Origin: Acanthamoeba lenticulata | Taxonomy: Eukaryota; Discosea; Longamoebia; Acanthamoebidae | Direction: 5' to 3' | NCBI GenBank assembly: GCA_002179805.1 | Contig: NAVB01000521.1 | Location: forward strand, 1-27,312 | DNA: 27,312 nucleotides | In this document: positions 1 through 9,700 of the stretch, piece by piece | Position numbering within the stretch: position 1 is the first letter of the stretch | How the letters are laid out: every line of letters starts with the position of its first letter | Notes under the pieces: generated by a model | Databases searched by the model: none | What the model saw: the letters and a program-made list of their open reading frames with translations, nothing else | What the model was told of the DNA's origin: nothing | Made by a program: the position numbers and the translations under genes

Positions 1-64
1 TTTTTTTTGGTTTGTTCTACCAACCAAGAACAAAAAACTTACATGACCGAGCTTTATGAAGGGG

Positions 65-84
65 ATAAAAAGATAATGCAAAAA
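65..84 (-). terminator. Pol III terminator of the tRNA-Gly gene
   Basis: Just downstream of the tRNA on the minus strand there is a run of five T (plus-strand aaaaa at 80-84). A second T run follows within a near-perfect repeat of the same short segment (aaaagataatgc repeated twice). RNA polymerase III stops at runs of four or more T, so the second copy may act as a backup terminator. Confidence 0.7.
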
Positions 85-89
85 GATAA

Positions 90-160
90 TGCATCCGCCG
101 GGAATTGAACCCGGGTCTCCCGCGTGGCAGGCGGAAATCTTGCCACTGGACCACGGATGC
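90..160 (-). tRNA. tRNA-Gly (anticodon GCC)
   Basis: The reverse complement folds as a 71-nt tRNA. The acceptor stem GCATCCG pairs with CGGATGC and the discriminator base is A. The anticodon loop CTGCCAC carries GCC between a CCGC/GCGG stem. The B box and T arm read GGTTCAATTCC, and the A box reads TGGTCCAGTGG. No CCA is encoded and there is no intron, as expected for a eukaryotic tRNA gene. The call is direct from sequence. The anticodon loop has the usual T before and A after the anticodon. Confidence 0.96.
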
Positions 161-297
161 TTCTTCTCTAAGTTGTTTGCTGGCATCGTTACAGTTATGC
201 ACAAGTTTGTTTTGCGAGCTGGCGAGAGCGTACGATGTACGCGCCGAAAGCGGAGAGGAACACAAAAAACCCTTCTCTTGCGCTATTCCTCTACATC

Positions 298-926
298 ATG
301 CAAGCACCACAACTCACACTTTACACCAACATCTTCTCTCCATTTGCACAACGAGCCAGGTTGGCACTTGCAGTCAAGGGCCTGCAGTTTGACATTGTAC
401 CCATTCCACTCGGGGCTGCCAAGCCAAACTGGTATGTGACCCCACCAGCAAATCCACGGCAGTGGGGCGCGCACCTTTTGTACGGGTCACTGGGCAGCAG
501 ATGGGGGCTTTTGGTGGCAAAAGCATCATCCAGGTACTCAACAATGAGCAGCTGTATATGTGCAGCTGAAGGCTGTCGAGGCACACTATGTTGCTGAGGC
601 CGACAAGGATGGGCCTTTCTTCCTGGGCTCTAAGCCGTCTTTGGTGAGTATCAACTATGAATGTGAAGTGCCAAGTTGAAGGTCTGATCTGTGCCTGGGT
701 GTGCGGTCCTTAGGTGGACATCGCCATCATTCCTTTCCTCTACCGCTGGGCGATCGGTCTGGCACATTACCGCGGGTTTGACCTACTTGCTGTCGTTCCA
801 CGCTTCAAGCAAATGCATGATGCCTTCCTCGCACACCCCTCATGGGAAGGCACAGCACCAGACCGCGACAGTTTGATCAAGTTCTTGGCGAGCTACGCCA
901 ACCCGACGCAACGGCTAGGAAAATGA
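298..926 (+). CDS. Glutathione S-transferase-like gene with an internally inverted exon (probably disrupted)
   Basis: Exon 1 (298-431) gives a GST thioredoxin-fold start: LTLYTNIFSPFAQRARLAL, then KPNW. The start at 298 puts the beta strand at residue 5; an in-frame ATG at 235 would add 21 residues. The C-terminal helical domain is encoded at 566-643 (LKAVEAHYVAEADKDGPFFLG) and, after a GT-AG intron at 644-713, at 714-926 (VDIAIIPFLYRWAIGLAHYRG to QRLGK). The stretch between 433 and 565 is not coding on this strand (in-frame TGA at 545). On the opposite strand it reads IVEYLDDAF and LLPSDPYKR, the typical GST segment joining the two domains, flanked by acceptor-like (tatacag) and donor-like (gtgcgc) sequence. 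The NP-G-VP-L strand is not seen anywhere. Direct splicing 431 to 566 gives a frameshift and stop. Glutathione conjugation is the family role; this copy is probably non-functional or misassembled. Confidence 0.72.
433..565 (-). other. Inverted GST middle exon inside the GST gene
   Basis: Read on the minus strand, this segment encodes LLIVEYLDDAF, a short linker and LLPSDPYKR. Those residues belong between the N- and C-terminal halves of the surrounding plus-strand GST gene. The segment is preceded by an acceptor-like cacatatacag and followed by a donor-like gtgcgcgcc, so an exon plus pieces of both flanking introns seem to have been flipped together. At the right junction there is a short inverted repeat (CAGCTG, 8-nt spacer, CAGCTG). 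Exact breakpoints cannot be fixed from this sequence alone. Confidence 0.7.
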
Positions 927-1001
927 AAAATAAACAAAATGAAAAATAAACAAAAACATAAAAAAAAAACGCAACAGCAGACCGTTGGATTTGGTTTTCA
1001 A

Positions 1002-3037
1002 ATGGCCACTTGGGCAGCACACAATGGAACGGCCAACAAGCGAAGATCGCGACCCACGGGCACCAACATAAGTTTGTCGAGCAGCAAGAAAGCTAAGTAT
1101 GGCACATCCGCCGCGCCCTCTCCCCCTTACGCTTTTCCTAAACCCATGTTGTGCTGCCGCAGGAAACCTAAGCTCCATGAAGATAGCGCCCACCTCCCAG
1201 AAAAAGTACGTGCCGTGCCCGAGTCAGACCGATTACAGCTTCTAACGAATCGGCCAAATTGAACAGATTTTGCCGTATGTACCAGAGGCACAAGCATACG
1301 AGCGATTAGTTGAGTTTGAACGTCGATTGGACGCCACGCTTCTGCGAAAGCAACTTGACATCCAGGAGGCCAAACACATGAAGACAGCTCGAGTACACAG
1401 CCCTCCTCTCTTTTCATTCTCAATCTTTGTTGATTCTATGTTGGCGCTCGTGCAGACGACCAGAATACTGCGCATGTTCGTCTACAACACGTACGACAAT
1501 CAACAGGCCTTCTACCACGTCGAAGAGGTGCGTCCATGCCTGCGTGCATGGTGTCGTGTCCTGTCGTGCGGTGAATCACACATGCACACACACACACACA
1601 CACATGCGCGCACACCCACACGCGCAGCCCGTCGTCCATGAGCCGCCGTCGTGGACGCTACGGATCGAGGGCCACCTGCTGGACGCGCACGGCAACCCGG
1701 CGCAGCAGCCGGGCCAGTCGCCCCTGCCCGAGATCGTCGACCCACAGCGTCGCGCGGTGTCGCGCCCCAAGACCAAGTTCTCCCGCTTCTTCCGCAAGAT
1801 CGTCGTCCAGCTCGACGACAAGGAGGTCATCGAGGTGCGTCGAACCCTCATATTTTTCTTTTTTTTCTTCTTTTTTTGTTTGTTTTAACTTTTTATTTTG
1901 ATTTGTGCCAACGTCCAGTGGGACAAGGCGCAGGCCGCCGGTGACACGGATGGGTTCGAGATCAAGCGGCCGGGCGACACCCCAATCACCGCCAAGATCC
2001 TCCTGCATCTTGACTACGCCCCTAGGTAATTCATTATTCTATTTTATTTTTAAAAATTTAATTTTATATACAATTATTTGAAATTGAGAATTTATAAAAT
2101 GATTGTGTGCAGTCGATTCAAGCTGTCCCCCGTGCTGAGTGCGGCGGTGGGCCTGCACACGGACACGAAGCCCAAGGTCGTCCTCAGCGTGTGGCAGTAC
2201 ATCCGGGTATATGAGCCACGCCGCTGTGACCAACCAGCCCGCATGAGCTCACACACATATATACACACACACGTATGCACACGCACAGGCCAATCGGCTG
2301 CACGACCCGGAGGACCGGCGATACGTGGTGTGCGACGAGACGCTGCGGGAGGCCTTTGGCTGCGCGCGCTTTGCCGCGACCGACCTCACGCGCCTCGTGT
2401 GCGAGCATTTGGCGCCGCCGGACCCGATCGAGCTCGAGTACACGATCCGGCGCGAGGGCGATTGGCAGGACTACTGCGAGTGCTACGACATCGAGGTCGA
2501 CGTCGACGAGACCCTGCCCGCCAAGCATCCCCTTCTCGGCAACCCCACTTCATCACGCGAGGTGGTCCCCTCGCTCCTCCTTTTTTTTTTCTCCCCATGG
2601 ACCACCGCTCTCTTGTTGTTAATGTTGCTGCTGCTGACGTCATGCCTTGCTGTCTCCACACACAACACTAGATGGCGCTGCTCGACGAGCAGATCGCCAA
2701 GCTGGTCGACCAGATCAAGGACCATGCCAAGAGGCGCGACTTCCTGGCCAAGTTCTACGCCGACCCCCTCTGTACGCACGACAACCCATCTGTCCGACTG
2801 TCCGGCTGTAACATGTTGTTCCTCACGCCTGACGCCCAAAAAACCCACAACACCCCATTAGCGACGATGAACAAGGTGGTGCAGGATCAGGTCATCGACT
2901 ATCGGCTGATGACGGGCGCCACGGACAGCGCGCCGTCGTTGCCGGAGGACGAGCGCCACGCCGACTACTACTACCAGCCCTTCACCCTCAAGGCCGTCGA
3001 CAAGTACCTCCTTCATCAGCCGGTTGTCCGGCAATAA
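1002..3037 (+). CDS. SMARCD: SMARCD/BAF60/Swp73-family subunit of a SWI/SNF chromatin-remodelling complex
   Basis: Ten exons join in phase: 1002-1096, 1163-1205, 1267-1392, 1456-1527, 1628-1834, 1919-2025, 2113-2206, 2289-2561, 2672-2771 and 2862-3037, giving about 430 aa. Family landmarks appear in order. A basic N-terminal stretch (SSSKKAKKPKL) is followed by ILPYVPEAQAYERLVEFERR with LDATLLRKQLDIQEA. Then come LRMFVYNTY and a SWIB domain at about residues 216-300 (RFKLSPVLSAAVGLHTDTKP, then VVLSVWQYIRANRLHDPED). The C-terminal helical part ends ADYYYQPFTLKAVDKYL. In this family the protein is a nuclear scaffold linking transcription factors to SWI/SNF. Length and order match a complete gene. 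Intron 1 (1097-1162) is 66 nt and has no in-frame stop. Introns before exons 5 and 8 end in CA-rich tracts. AATAAA overlaps the stop codon (3033-3038). Confidence 0.9.
1585..1604 (+). repeat. (CA)n microsatellite in SMARCD intron 4
   Basis: An uninterrupted CA dinucleotide tract lies in the last third of intron 1528-1627, followed by degenerate CA/CG repeats up to the 3' splice site (cgcgcag). A similar tract is found at 2249-2288 before exon 8. Confidence 0.85.
2249..2288 (+). repeat. CA/TA-rich repeat at the 3' end of SMARCD intron 7
   Basis: Mixed CA, TA and CG dinucleotide repeats run directly into the 3' splice site at 2288. They occupy the place where a polypyrimidine tract would normally lie. 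Confidence 0.8.
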
Positions 3038-3162
3038 ACGAACGTTGCGTTCAGGCCAAAACAAACAAAACAATTAAGTGATAAAAAAAATTAGATTATA
3101 AATAAAATATTAATAATAAAATATAAAATTGCGTTTTGAAGCAGCGAATGTACAATGAAATA

Positions 3163-5077
3163 TCAAAAACGAGGGTGCAAATAGTAGGAGAAGAGCGAAA
3201 GGGTCGAGTCCGACGAGCCCCCGGCCAAGGTGGACTCGTCAAAGGCGAGGCAGTTGACCCAGTCGGAGAAGAGGAACGCGTAGAGGCATCGCCCCTCCTC
3301 GAGGTCAAACACGCGGATCGTGTGGTCGTTCGAGCCGCTCACCACGCGTCGCCCGTCGCACTGGATGCACTTGACCCCTGCGCCCACAGTCGTCCCCCGT
3401 CAGGACCACAAACACGGCCACTGCGCGCGTGCGCACGCGAACCCTTGGTGTGGCCTCGAAAGGTGCCGATCTCCTCCTCGCTGCCGCGGCTCAGGTCCCA
3501 CACGCGTATCGTCGTGTCGAGCGATCCGCTCACCTGCGGCCACACACACACACACACACACCACGGGACACGTCGTTCAGCTGCACGGCCGCGGCCACGG
3601 CCACAGAGCACGGTAGCGCACCAGACGGTTGTCCTCATAGTAGTGCATGCAGAGGACCGATCGTGTGTGGCTCTTGAGCTTGTGCCAGCGGCCCATGCGC
3701 ATGTCCCAGATGTAGATGACCTCCTTGGCCGCCGAGACCACGTTGTAGTCGCGCACCTGCAGGCAGTTGACCGCCGACGGGTGCTTCAGGGTCTGGATGC
3801 TGTTGCCCGACAGGCTGTCCCACAGCTTCACGTCGCCTGCCATTTTCCATTTTTCCATTTATTATTTCACAAAATAGAAAAAAAGAGAAGAAAGGCGCAC
3901 CATCGACAGAGGCCGAGATCAGCGTGCGACCGCCGTCTCGAATGGCGACGCGCGTGATGGCCTCCGTGTGTTCTCGCCATGTTCGCATGAGCTGCCCCGT
4001 GGCCATGTCCCTGGTGGATGCCCGCATGCATCACCACCACCGGGAAACGCTTGAGCCGCGCAGCGGAGAGGAGAGGGAGAAGAGAGGAGGAGAACGGGAA
4101 GCCAGCTGTGTGAGGACAACGCACCAGAGCTTGACGGTGGAGTCACCGGAGCCGCTTACGATGTGCTCGTCATCGAGGTTGATGCACTCGATGGCCTTTT
4201 GATGGCCTGACAGCTCTTTCAGGCAATCCTTTGAATATACACTCCAAATCTGCCCACAAAATATGAAAACAAATATTATATTTTGTTAATTTTTTAAAAA
4301 ATAAAAATAAAGTGGAATAATAAGAAAGAAATGCAACGCGTACTCGGATGGTTGAGTCGGCCGAACCGCTGACGGCACGGTTCCCGCGCAACTCGAGACA
4401 CTGGACCTCGCCGGTGTGGCCGCGCAGCTGCACGCGCTTGCTGCCGTCGTGTCGGTTCCACACCTGAAGGGCGGCATCGGCGCCGCCGCTCACCACGGTG
4501 TCACCGTTGAGTTGGATGCACGTGATGGGCCCCGTGTGGGCGCCCTTGAGCACCAGCTTCTGGTTGGTGCCCATCGTCCAGTTCTCCTCCGACAGCATGC
4601 CCTGCAGGAGTCTGTGGTCAGGCGCCACAGGCTCGCTCGCGCGGTACTTGTAGCAGTGTACCTGCTTGACGGCCTCGCGCCATGAGCGTCGAAAGGCATA
4701 GTCGCGCTTCCAGTAGGTGTGGTAAAGGCTCCGCCACAGGCTCTACACAACGATGCAAAATCGCATTAAGAAGATGAAAACATAAATCTAGATGAGATTT
4801 AAGTGACACGCACGTCGTCGTTAATGAGCCGTTTGAACTCCTGGCAGACGAAGGAGGTGGTGATGAGTTCGACGGGGTCGAGGAAGGAGAAGATGTAGAG
4901 AAAGAGTTCATCAGCGAGCACGAAGATGCCCTTGCCCCCCTTACGTCGGTTATCGCGCTTGTTGGGCCGCGGGTAGGAAAAGCGCGTCGACGAAAGGGGG
5001 CGTGCCGCGGTGCCCACCGGCGGATTCTCGAGATCCGACCAGCTGTAGTTGAGGTTGATGATGTTCGTCGACGACAT
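3163..5077 (-). CDS. F-box and WD40-repeat protein (FBXW type)
   Basis: Seven exons join in phase on the minus strand: 5077-4814, 4742-4344, 4249-4125, 4010-3901, 3836-3622, 3533-3443 and 3377-3163, giving about 472 aa. An F-box lies near residues 60-95 (LADELFLYIFSFLDPVELIT, continuing across intron 1 to LWRSLYHTYW). A beta-propeller follows with seven clear WD repeats and a weaker eighth. Examples are HTGPITCIQLNGDTVVSGG, HTGEVQCLELRGNRAVSGSA, HQKAIECINL, HTEAITRVAI, HTRSVLCMHY and HTKGVKCIQCDGRRVVSGSN. By family, the F-box binds Skp1 and the propeller recruits phosphorylated substrates to an SCF ubiquitin ligase. Its N-terminus is about 100 bp from the stop of the E2-like gene on the same strand. 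The 3' end converges on SMARCD with only 125 bp of AT-rich DNA between. The specific substrate cannot be told. Confidence 0.88.
3541..3562 (-). repeat. (CA)n/(GT)n microsatellite in F-box/WD40 intron 5
   Basis: A perfect CA tract on the plus strand (GT on the transcribed strand) lies directly beside the 3' splice site of the intron 3621-3534. It resembles the dinucleotide tracts near acceptors in SMARCD. Confidence 0.85.
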
Positions 5078-5173
5078 CTGCCAACAACAAACAGCGGCAA
5101 AGACAACTTCATGAAACAAAATTTTTCCAGCAATAAAAAATCTACAATTTTAAAAACAAGCAGAGCGTCGGTC

Positions 5174-5935
5174 TTATCCGGCGACGCTGACGCTCACGGA
5201 CGTGCCAGCCATGGGAGAGGCCGGTGGAGAGAGATTGCTGTCCTTGCTTGTGCGGAGGGTGAGGCGTGATCGCGAGGCGAGCGCAGCCGCCAGCGTGGAC
5301 GAGGAGACCGCCGGCAGGCTCACCGTGCTCGCAGGAGGCGGAGGAGGAGGAGGAGGCGCCTCCGGCACCAAGAGAAGGCACTCATAGTTGCGGCCGGCCA
5401 CGTACTCGCCGCACAAAGCTCTTCGAGCCATGTCCTCAAATTGGTCATAATCTTCGGGACAGTCGCAGTTGAGGCGAGAGTCGAGGTTGGGGTTGTAAAG
5501 CAGCCACAAGAGCGCGTGAGCATAGTCCACCAGTCGCAGGCACTCGTTCCACTCGTCTGATGGTGGTGAAGAAGCAGACCCCCCCCAAATACAGCGGATC
5601 AGCCACTCTCCACAAACAGTTCAACCATGTGGGGGACACGCACCGTCAAGAATGTTGAGGCAGATATCTTCACCCTCGAGGTTGGGGTGGAGCACGGGCG
5701 TCTTGCACCGGATGATGGGAGGCTTGGTGGGGTACTCCTCCGTGAGGTCCACAGAGAAGACGATGCGCGCACCGCGGTAGACGCCCTCGTTGGGCGTGAG
5801 GATGACCTCGACCTTGGTCAAGTCCTCCTCGGAGGGGAACACAATCGTGATCTGGTCCTGGGCGAAGGACTTGAAGCACGTGTCTCGGAACTCCTTCAGG
5901 ATGACCTTGTTCAAACTTGTTGTTGTTGTGGCCAT
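5174..5935 (-). CDS. Ubiquitin-conjugating-enzyme (E2)-like protein, copy 1, with a proline-rich tail
   Basis: Two exons (5935-5644, 5556-5174) join in phase to give about 224 aa. The UBC fold is clear: FPSEEDLTKVEVILTPNEGV, YRGARIVFSVDL, EEYPTKPPIIRCKT, HPN at residues 83-85 and the catalytic Cys92 in ICLNIL. The last helices follow (LRLVDYAHALLWLLYNPN). The PNEG.Y.G and RCKT features resemble UBC12/UBE2M-type (NEDD8) enzymes more than most ubiquitin E2s, but this assignment is tentative. The tail carries a run of eight prolines and a Ser/Ala-rich end. The 87-nt intron holds an in-frame TGA, so it must be removed. A second copy lies at 16571-17221. The start is fixed because the MATTTT N-terminus is shared by both copies. 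Its neighbour on the same strand is an F-box protein. Confidence 0.85.
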
Positions 5936-6758
5936 TGCTTCCCCCTGCTTTTGTGTGTTTTTCAGCTCCTTCTTTGTGTGTGTCTGCTTCCTGTTGATGA
6001 CAGCAGCTTGTCGAGTGCTCCTTCCGATGCTCCTTCGGGACACAGACGTGGTCTTATGGCCAGAATGCGCCCACCACGAACCCAAATCACGGAAGCAACA
6101 CAGAACACAGGCCTTGTCCAGTTGCGCGAAAGGGTTCTGCTCAATTTCTCATTATTCGCCGAATAGAGATGTACGTCGACGAGAACAGCTATGTTTTGAA
6201 ATTTCAAATTGTGAAAAGGGCAAATGGTTAAGTTATGGAAATCCCGCTTGTATTCGGGCCAAAGTGCTGTCAATTAGTATATTGTGATAGTACCGCAGAC
6301 AACAGCTTTGCCAATAAGGCGTGCCTACAGAACCCAACAATGCGGCGAGGTTGCGCCACGGCGTAAACGGAGCAGGAACGCGGACACAAAGTCCATGTGG
6401 AAGATGGTTGTTGGCATGGCAAATGCTCTCACAATGGAATAGCCCACGGGACGACCACCCGCTCGCTGTTACGATCAACTCACACGAGGTCAAGCAAGCA
6501 GATGTACGCCGAAAACCCGCCTAGAAGAAGCTTGATCCGACAGGGCCATGAATATATAAGGCCCAGGTGTTCAGCCTTTAATTCCTCATCTTCTCCTCAT
6601 CAAGCAAGCAACAGCTACAGCTCCCTGCTCACCAGCACCAACACAAACAACAGCTCCTCCGCGTTCAATCGGAGTCAGCGGTGCAAGAGAGAGTTTGACC
6701 AAGAGAGGATTCTACCTACAAGAAGAAGAAGAAGCACCCAACCACCATCAACGTTACC
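5936..6758. promoter_or_regulatory. Divergent intergenic region between E2 copy 1 (-) and the three-CAA gene (+)
   Basis: This stretch of 823 bp holds no convincing gene. About 60 bp next to the E2 start (to about 5992) is repeated upstream of the second E2 copy. The right part holds the TATA box and a purine- and CA-rich leader of the CAA gene; I see no ATG in the leader between about 6585 and 6759. Confidence 0.6.
6553..6560 (+). promoter_or_regulatory. TATA box of the three-CAA-domain gene
   Basis: TATATAAG stands about 200 bp upstream of the ATG at 6759 in otherwise mixed-composition DNA. Transcription would start near 6585, leaving a leader of roughly 170 nt. A consensus TATA box suggests a strong, regulated promoter, which would fit an encystation gene, but timing is an inference. 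Confidence 0.6.
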
Positions 6759-9700
6759 ATGAAGATAGCACAGCAGATCGCTTTGTGCTTCGTCCTCGTG
6801 GGCTTGTGTGCCAGCCTGGCGGCGGCGCAGACCTGCCCGCCGGCGCTGTTCGGCTCGGCCTCGGCCTACAACGTGTTCCTGCTCGGCGGTGGCTCTGCCG
6901 CCAACACCTTTGACCTCACCAACGGCGACGTGGAGGGCCGCGTGGCCAGCAACGGCAACTTCCGCGGTGTCAACATCGGCCTCGGCACTCGTCTCGGCTC
7001 CTGCAACTCGACGTCGGCGACCGCTGTCATCGGAGGGTACATTACCACACCATCCTCTTTCTTTTTTTACAGAAAGCTAACAACAAATCTATTGTGACAA
7101 CCTCCACACAGGACCAACTCGTCGGTGACTGTCTCCGGCGGCGTGCAGTGCGGCTCGCTCATCACCGAGAGCTCAGCCAGGATCAACGCCCTGCCTGGTT
7201 TCGCCAACGGCCAGTTGGTCCAGGGCAGCGTGTCCACCATCACCGGCATTGACTTCACCGCTGCCAAGACTGAGCTGCAGAACGAGGCCACCTCGCTCTG
7301 CTCGGCCGGCGGCATCGCGGCCAGCGTCTCTGGCAACGCCATCACCCTCAACGGCTCCGGCACCAACGCCACGTCGCTTGCTTTCACCGTCAGCGGCTCT
7401 GATCTCGCCAGGGCCTCGTCGCTCAACCTCCTCACCCGGACGGCCGCGGCTGTCCAGCAGGTGACCATCCTTATCCAGGGCTCGTCGGCCCTCAGCCTCG
7501 GTGGCTTCCAGACCCAGCTCAACGGTGTGACCTCCGGCCTTGTGACCTACGTTGTGTGCGCTGCGCCAAGCGTTTCCTTCACCAACTTTGGCCTCGCTGG
7601 CAACCTGCTGGCGCCCTTCTCGGCCGTGACCATCCAGAACGCTCAGCTCCTCGGCAATGTCGTCGCCCTCAGCCTGACTGGTGTCGGCAGCGGTGAGGTC
7701 CACATCCCTACTTGCCCGTCTCCTGCCCCGTCGCCCTCCGCCTCGCCGGCCGCTTCGGCTTCGGCTTCCCCGTCTGCCGCTGCCTCGGCTTCGCCGTCGG
7801 CCTCGGCCTCGGCTTCGCCCGCTGCTTCGGCTTCCCCGTCCTCATCGGCCTCCCCTTCGGCGGCTGCTTCGGCTTCCCCCTCAGCATCGGCTTCGACCTC
7901 GCCCGCTGCTTCGGCTTCCCCGTCCTCATCGGCTTCCCCGTCGGCCTCGGCTTCGGCCTCGCCTTCTGCCTCGGCTTCGGCTTCCCCGTCGGCCTCGTCG
8001 TCGGCTTCGCCCTCCGCTTCGCAGTCTCCCTCGCCGTCGACCATCTTGTCCACGCCGGCTCCCTCGGCTTCCCCTTCGGCTTCGCAGTCTGCCTCGCCCT
8101 CGCGCTCGCCCTCGCCCTCGGCTTCGGCCTCGCCTTCTCCGTTCACGTGCCCCGTGTGCGTGTGCCCGACCATGCCGCCTGCTTGCCCCACCATCCCGGC
8201 CTGCCCGACCCTCCCGGCGTCGCCCTCGCCGACCGTGATCGTCAGCACGCCCGCCCCGTCGGCCTCGCCTTCGCCGGTGGTGCCCCCGACCTGCCCGACC
8301 CCGCTTCTGGGCTCCAGCGCGTCGGCCTACAACGTGTTCCTCTTCGGCCGCCCGGGCTCCAACTTCGCCTTCGACATGGCCAACGGCGACGTTGAGGGCC
8401 GCATTGCCGTAAACGGCAGCTTCCGTGCCAGCAGCTTCGGCGTTGGCTCGCGCATCACCCCGTGCAACGCTTCCACGCCCTCGATCATCATCGCCGGCGA
8501 GGACTCCACCGTCAGCTTCCAGAACGGCGGCCTCCAGTGCGGCACGCTCGTCGCTGAGAACAGCGCCAACATCACCTCCCTGCCGGGCTTCGCCAACGGC
8601 CGTCCCGTGCTGGGCGACGTTCAGGACCTTACTGGCCTCAACTTCACCGCTGAGGCTGAGCTGATCAACGCCACGGCCAACGCCTACTGCGCTGCCAACG
8701 GCACCGCCGCCACCGTGTCGGCCTTCCGTGAGATCACCTTCCGTGCCGCCTCGGCCAACGCCACGCAGGTCTTCACTGTCAACGGCGCCGACTTCAACAA
8801 CGCTGCGTCGGCCACCTTCAACTTTGTCAACGCTTCGGCTATCCGCAGCGTCATCGTCGCCATCAAGGGCAACTCGAGCCTGACATTCAACAACTTCGCC
8901 ATCAACAACGGCGGCGTCTCGGGCGCGCTCATCACCTACGTGGTCTGCTCGGCCCCTCAGGTGACCGTCCGCGGCTTCGGCCTCGAGGGCAACTTGCTCG
9001 CCTTCAACTCGACCGTCACTGTCGAGAACGGCCAGATCGTCGGCAATGTCATCGCGCAGACCCTCAACGGCACCGGCGGCGGTGAGGTCCACGTGCCCGT
9101 CTGCGTGACTCCCTCGCCCACGCCCGTGCCGTCTGCCTCGGCCTCGCCTTCGCCCTCGGCTTCAGCTTCCCCGTCTGCGTCACCCTCGGCCTCCCCGTCC
9201 GCTTCGCCCTCGGCTAGCCCGTCTGCGTCGCCCTCGGCTTCCGCCCCGGCCTCGCCCTCCCCGACCGTGATTGTCTCCACGCCCCAGCCTTCGACGTCGC
9301 CCTCGGCTTCGCCGTCTTCCTCCCCGTCTGCGTCCCCTTCGGCCTCTTCGTCGGCTTCCCCGTCGGCCTCGGCTAGCCCGTCTGCCTCTGCCTCGCCCTC
9401 GGCGTCCGCTTCCCCGTCGGCCTCGGCTTCAGCTTCCCCGTCTGCGTCGGCCTCGGCCTCCCCGTCCGCTTCGCCCTCGGCTAGCCCGTCTGCGTCGCCC
9501 TCGGCTTCTCCGTCGGCCTCGGCTTCTCCGTCGGCCTCGGCTTCTCCGTCGGCCTCGGCTTCTCCGTCGGCCTCGGCTTCGGCTTCCCCGGCTGCTTCGC
9601 CCTCTGCGTCGGCCTCACCTGTGGCTTCCCCGTCGGCCTCTCCCGCTGCTCCGTCGCCCTCGGCTTCGGCCTCCCCGGCTGCTTCGCCCTCTGCCTCGCC

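Noticed and set aside
89..439. Open frames covering the tRNA and the GST start (89-439, 105-392)
   Set aside because: They overlap the tRNA gene and lack family features. The GST frame starting at 298 explains the region.
6233..6762. Open frames in the region upstream of the three-CAA gene (6233-6493 minus, 6397-6762 plus)
   Set aside because: They overlap the TATA box and leader of the CAA gene and show no domain or signal sequence.
7926..9092. Long minus-strand open frames (388 codons here, 334 codons at 9615-10619) and plus-strand frames within the SASP regions
   Set aside because: Same cause: shadows of the GC-rich repeats and CAA coding of the real gene. The sense frame has signal peptide and conserved domains.
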